Source: Acanthacorydalis orientalis
Taxonomy: Eukaryota > Arthropoda > Insecta > Megaloptera > Corydalidae
Assembly (NCBI GenBank): GCA_034766995.1
Contig: CM068313.1
Span: 61,948,794 to 62,012,793 of the forward strand
Direction: 5' to 3'
Length of the DNA stretch: 64,000 nt
Positions 59,805 to 64,000 of the stretch are shown here, one piece after another. Made by a program: the position numbers and the translations under genes. The first letter of the stretch is position 1, and the number at the start of each line of letters is the position of its first letter. The notes beneath the pieces were generated by a model that ran no database searches, was not told where the DNA came from, and worked only from the letters and a program-made list of their open reading frames with translations.

Positions 59805-60429
59805 TTAAATTCTTATTTCTTCTTCTCCTTTTGAACTTTCTTGGTTTTCTTGTTTGTTCTTATTTTTTCTTTCTAGATACTTTCTTATTATTAAGATTAT
59901 ACCTGCATCTATTAATATAACATATAATATTATTCTTCAGATGTTTGTTCCGTGAATGTGTACAGAATTATTAGATATTTCATTTAATTTTAATCTTTGT
60001 TTATTTAAGTTGTCTTGTAATTCGTCGAGCTTATAATAGTTTATTGGATTTAGTGTCATGATTTCGAAATTATTCTATATATTAGATTTATTATTGTTAT
60101 TTGGATTTATTTTTAGTTTAAGTAATTCGATTAGATTAAATTTAGTTTTAAACGTTTTGGAAATTCTTTATTAAAATATCTTTTATTTTGATTTCGGACT
60201 CGTAAGGTTCAAGTACATAAGTAACTTTGAGTAGTTTATTTTCTTTTTTGAGTCAGCATCGTTGAGTGACGATCGTATCTTCTGGTATTACAAGCATCCA
60301 TTCCTGGCTGTCTAACTTTTTAGTATTTACGTTGTTTATTTGCGCTGGTATTTGTTCACAGTTGGTTAGATTGTCAACATAGTTTAATATTTTAACTTCA
60401 CATGGTGCGTCGTCGTTATCGTTTATTAA
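59805..60429 (-). pseudogene. Errantivirus env, C-terminal part
   Basis: After the piggyBac, the env frame resumes at the TTAA (60429) and runs to a stop at 59805. It ends with a hydrophobic segment (about 59940-59885) that looks like the transmembrane anchor, followed by a Lys/Glu-rich cytoplasmic tail, as expected for a class I envelope protein. An in-frame TGA at about 59937-59939 lies just before the anchor. The apparent ATG at 60453 is inside the piggyBac terminus and is not an env start. Confidence 0.7.
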
Positions 60430-61959
60430 CACTAGATTTACGGAACCCATCAATTTGACGGGTTCCTAATTTCATACTTAAAAATTCCGAACATCTAAAT
60501 ATTATTTTTTAGCTATTATATATTTGATATAATGTAGTGAATATATATCTCCACTCATTTTATCCGAAAGACCTATATTTTCTTATTTCCATATGTGTAT
60601 ACCTATTTTTACGAAAATCCGTCAAATTGACAGGTTACTTAATTTACAATCAATCGTTTCAATTGTTGCGGAATAACAAAATTAAATAAGAATGAGTAAA
60701 GAAAAAAAAATAATGGCTGTTTAGCAGCGAGTACGTAAACGAACCGCTTTGAACTATTTGTTTACAGAGAGAGCAAACCTTATCGTATCACGTATGATCA
60801 TCTCGACTGTGCTGCTTGCAGAGAATCGATGTGATATTTGGAAATTTAGTGAGGTTGAACTTGTTATTTATAATACAATTAGAGCAAAGCGAGTGATTAT
60901 TTCAAAAGTGAATTTCGCAGAAAAGGAAGTGGAGTTTATTTACTAGACAAAGATTTGAATTTCTCAAGGTAGTTTGAAAATCTATCCATAAAGAAATACT
61001 TTTTTACATTTATGTTCTCCCTACTTGGCTAGGTATTATGGACAAGTCTCGAAAAGATATTGAATTGATAAAAAAACTAACCAGTATAGATGAACACCTA
61101 TCTGGATCGGATTCTGATGCAAGTGTTACCGAACTAACGTTGATTTCTGTAATACGGGATTGATTTATCCAAAATAGTCAGGCTTGTTATAAGCCTGCCA
61201 TGAACATTACAATCGATGAACAATTGTTCACAACTAAAGCTAGAGGCCGATTTACACAGTACATTCCAAATAAGCCCGATAAATTCGGCATTAGTTTTGG
61301 TTGGCATCGGACATTACAAGCAAATATCTTATAAATGGCTTCCCATATTTAGGGAAAGACGAAAGACGACCATCAAATATACCTTTGAGCGAATTCGTCG
61401 TGCTCAAGCTTACTGAACCATATTTAGGCCGCGGAAAAAACGTTAATACTGACAACTTTTTCACAAACATTTTCCTTGAAAAAAAGTTGCTTGCAAAAAA
61501 AAACAACTCTTATGGGGATTATACGTGCAAACAGAAGAGAATTTCCAAAAATCGCAAAGGCTAAGAAGGATAATATGATCCGATTTTCCACAAAACTTTA
61601 TAAATCAGATGAATACCTTCTCACAGTTTACAAATCCAAGCCAAACAAAAACGTATTATTGTTCAGTTTTAAACATGAAAACGTCAAAGTAGAAGGTAAT
61701 GCTGAACATGTCATTGAAACAATCATATTTTACAACAAAACCAAGTTTGGGGTGGATGTTGTAGACCAAATGGCTAGAAAATATAGCGTGAAAGCAGATG
61801 GTCCCTTTAAGTGTTTTATAACATTTTAGATTTGGCAGCCATTAATGCCTGGATATTGTATAAAGAGACCACTGGAGTAGACATATCTGAAAGAATTTTA
61901 TTTTTTTAAGACGGATTTCAGTAAAAATAGGTATACAGTCGACACCCGTGAGTCTAGTG
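60430..61959 (+). mobile_element. Degenerate piggyBac element, 1530 bp, inserted in env
   Basis: The left end CACTAGATTTACGGAACCCA and the right end, read inward, CACTAGACTCACGGGTGTCG form imperfect inverted repeats. The left is flanked by TTAA (60426-60429) and the right by TTGA (61960-61963), one base from TTAA. A subterminal palindrome, CATCAATTTGACGGG near 60457, recurs as ATCCGTCAAATTGAC near 60625. The env reading frame on the opposite strand joins across the element at the TTAA. Confidence 0.85.
61038..61910 (+). pseudogene. piggyBac transposase, internally deleted and frameshifted
   Basis: The ATG at 61038 encodes MDKSRKDIELIKKL and an acidic SGSDSDASVTEL segment typical of piggyBac N-termini, then a stop at about 61161. 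The sequence next resumes in the DDE domain: NITIDEQLF and RFTQYIPNKPDKFGI (first catalytic Asp), NTDNFFTNIFL (second) and GVDVVDQMARKYSV (third). About 200 residues between the acidic N-terminus and the first Asp are missing. The three Asp blocks are in different frames. A short C-terminal segment (DLAAINAW, TTGVDISERI) follows in another frame, and no Cys-rich C-terminal domain is seen. Inactive. Confidence 0.85.
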
Positions 61960-61963
61960 TTGA

Positions 61964-62960
61964 GTTATTTTCATGACAATAAATTCTTAATTCGATAATT
62001 TTTACAGGGTTTATCCAAATATATGCACTGATGCTCGTTAAAGATGAGGTATTCCAATGGGAGTATCATGACTTGAAATTTATTTTCTTGCGGTATAAGA
62101 AGAGGATAAGATGGTAATAGTTATAAATTTCACCTCATACTGTCGGTGCGTTTAATATAAAAATTATTCGATTATTTTTACTATAACTAGCAATGTCGAT
62201 TGAATAATCGACATACTTCTGTTTGAAAGAATTTTCAAACAGAAGTATGTTTTCGATGATTGGATTGTATGGTAATTTATTATTACTAATTAGGTTTTTG
62301 CTTATTTCTTGTGTTTCTTTTAAAAGTACATACGGGTTTACTATTGAATTATGAAATGTATTCAATTTGAAAAACGTTATTGCTACTTCCACATTTTCTA
62401 GTATGTCTTAAATAAATCGGAAAATCGTTAATATTTGCGAAATGATCATTTTTATTTGAGGATATATTGGGAATTTTAAAGTACTTTTACATTTACCGTT
62501 TTTACTAACATATAAGTTCAATTTGTCTGATTCTAGATTCGAGTACGTGTTCGTTATGTTTTAGTTATATTTTCAAATTCTTTTATAGACTTCTGCATTA
62601 ATGTTATCTGTTTGTTCAAGAGTGATTTTGTTTTCATCTGGTTATCAGATAATGTCGAGATTGCTTTTTCATATCTGTTTGCATCGTCTTGATCTTGGTT
62701 TCCAGATATAAATTTTATGAGAACCTAATGGGTTGACAAGACCTCTTTTAAGTCTCTTGGGTTGTTGAGTGTATAATGGATTTATTGGTTTAATTTGATT
62801 ATTAATTTTCTTTTCTAATATGTTTATTAAATTATGTCAGTTGTAAAATTCTGTTTTATACGAGGGCGAGGATTCAATATTATATTTTAATCTACCGTAC
62901 TTTAGTTTTACGGTACTATATTCTTCTAATATATTTGTTATGTCGTATGATTGAATAAAT
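61964..62960 (-). pseudogene. Errantivirus env, N-terminal and central part
   Basis: The minus strand carries a basic cleavage site (KR followed by GL) at about 62753-62742. A fusion-peptide-like NPLGS segment follows, then a helical region rich in Gln, Lys and Asn. A frameshift near 62720 separates the cleavage site from that helix. 62392-62135 is an 85-residue open stretch (beginning EVAITFFKLNTFHNSIV), and further frameshifts lie near 62100-61990. The gene is interrupted by the piggyBac at 61960. It belongs to the errantivirus/baculovirus-F-like class of envelope proteins and is non-functional here. Confidence 0.75.
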
Positions 62961-63179
62961 GTCCAATGATTTATTATGTTTTGTGTCGTACCTATCATTA
63001 TTTTCAGAGGAAGTCATCCAAGGTTGTTAGTAATTTGGTGGGCTTATTTCTGCGATAATATGGGCGTAGAATCTAGAATTGAAGGTATTCTAAGTTCTTT
63101 TAAGTGAAGTATTTCAGTTTTATTATTGTAATTATTTTTTAGCTTGACTTTGTTGTTTTCTAATAGTTCTACTATTTTT

Positions 63180-63920
63180 TAAGATCCTTTAAATTTATCT
63201 TCCTTTTTATTTCTTTTTACATTGGTTTTATAAACTGTTTGTCCAACTGTAAATCGGCACTGTTCGGGACCTTTCACATTAATTTTTTCTACCGTTCTTT
63301 TCTTTTTTGTCTCTATATTGGATTCTACTGATTTATATAAATGTTTTAGTTTGTCTTTGTGATTTACTACGTATTCGTTATAGAAATTAGTATCAGATAA
63401 GTCTGAGGGATCTCTAGAATTTGTATGACCTAGTTATTAGTTCTAGTGGTGTAAAATTGGTAGTTGAGTGTATCGTGTTATTGTATGCGATTATTGCATA
63501 AAGCATTAGAGTGTTTGTTTCTTGTGATTTATGTTTCTGTTTAAGTATTCATAGGTGTTCGATTAATGTAGAGTGAAATCGTTCTACAGGCGAGTTCGAT
63601 TCGTGGTGAAAAGGGGTTGTAATATGTGTTTCTATTTTGTGAATTTTTAATAATTCTTATACCGTATCGTTTTTGAATTCTGTTCCATTGTCCATAGTAA
63701 TTTTATTTGGTATGCCATAGTATGAAAAATATTGAATTAATGAGTTACATATTTCTATCGCTGTTTTACCTTTTATAGGTATTGCTTGACCTAATTTCGA
63801 AAAAGCGTCAATTATGGTTAAAAATATATAGTGATCAATTGAAAAGGTCTTCCTACTGTTTCTGTTAGTACTATGGGTACGTATGGTTTTTTCATAATGT
63901 ACTTTGCGGTTGCACAAATT
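63180..63920 (-). pseudogene. Errantivirus integrase (pol C-terminus)
   Basis: The minus strand encodes a gypsy-type integrase core: FLTIIDAFSKLGQAIPIKGK, then YYGIPNKITMDNGTEFKND with the second catalytic Asp in DNGTEF. After an in-frame stop at 63657 it continues SNSPVERFHSTLIEHL with the catalytic Glu. The residue expected to be the first catalytic Asp appears substituted (KTF where relatives have an Asp before the Phe). Further down, EKINVKGPEQCRFTVGQTVY and KEDKFKGS form the C-terminal GPY/F-type domain near 63290-63180. Several stops make it non-functional. Upstream pol is outside the window. Confidence 0.8.
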
Positions 63921-64000
63921 CTACAATTATTTATATAATCGGTGATATCTTTTTTTATAGATGGCCAGAGTTACGTTTTAAATGTTCTAGGGTTTCATTT

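Larger units (their letters stand above)
59412..64000 (-). mobile_element. Errantivirus-type gypsy element (pol-env), split by piggyBac, partial
   Basis: Read on the minus strand from the window edge: integrase (about 63920-63180), env (about 62960-61964 and 60429-59805), a polypurine tract (59770-59758) and a probable 3' LTR. Pol-then-env order and the nature of env place it with insect errantiviruses (gypsy, 17.6, 297 group). The 5' part (LTR, gag, protease, RT) lies beyond 64000. Stops and frameshifts in both pol and env mark an old inactive copy. The piggyBac at 60430-61959 interrupts env. Confidence 0.85.

Noticed and set aside
60253..60453. A 66-residue independent small gene starting at 60453
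   Set aside because: Its ATG and first residues come from the piggyBac terminus; the rest is errantivirus env.

Overview
This is a eukaryotic, strongly AT-rich window that I read as insect (arthropod) repeat-dense heterochromatin, probably centromeric or pericentromeric. The basis is its repeat set: Jockey/I-type non-LTR retrotransposons, copia elements primed by an internal tRNA-iMet fragment, an errantivirus-type gypsy with an env gene, mariner, piggyBac and pogo/Tigger DNA transposons, and one very large satellite array. An ant or other hymenopteran would fit, but I cannot prove the species. I find no intact host protein-coding gene, tRNA or rRNA.

Layout. 1-6400: a graveyard of minus-strand non-LTR fragments in scrambled order (ORF1 pieces, endonuclease, reverse transcriptase). 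6401-6500: a 100-N assembly gap. 6501-22880: exactly 90 tandem monomers of a 182-bp satellite with no indels. 22881-24480 and about 27490-31320: the degenerate edge of the same satellite, with monomers shrinking to about 170 bp and one trimeric higher-order duplication. A decayed copia element (minus) sits inside that edge (24490-27490). 31500-38900: an AT-rich zone of nested inverted and tandem repeats built around (TA)n tracts, containing a short piggyBac-like MITE. 38900-44080: mostly featureless AT-rich DNA with two more MITE-like elements and a short tandem duplication. 44086-44744: an internally deleted copia bounded by a perfect 5-bp target duplication.

46045-46560: a plus-strand non-LTR fragment. 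48583-48865: a truncated mariner. 49120-53600: a complete young copia element (two nearly identical LTRs, PBS, PPT, full gag-pol domain set) disabled by one in-frame TGA. 54214-56230: a small repeat followed by a minus-strand non-LTR EN/RT fragment. 56727-57658: a mariner deletion derivative whose catalytic domain is still open. 57900-58600: Tigger fragments. 59080-59410: another non-LTR tail. 59412-64000 (running off the window): a minus-strand errantivirus pol-env region whose env is split by a piggyBac element (60430-61959) at a TTAA site.

Nothing here looks like a cooperating gene system. What links the parts is nested insertion: mariner next to (TA)n, piggyBac in errantivirus env, copia in satellite. 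The most informative signals are the satellite's spreading sequence variants, the deletion-derivative elements, and the compound palindromes next to the array.
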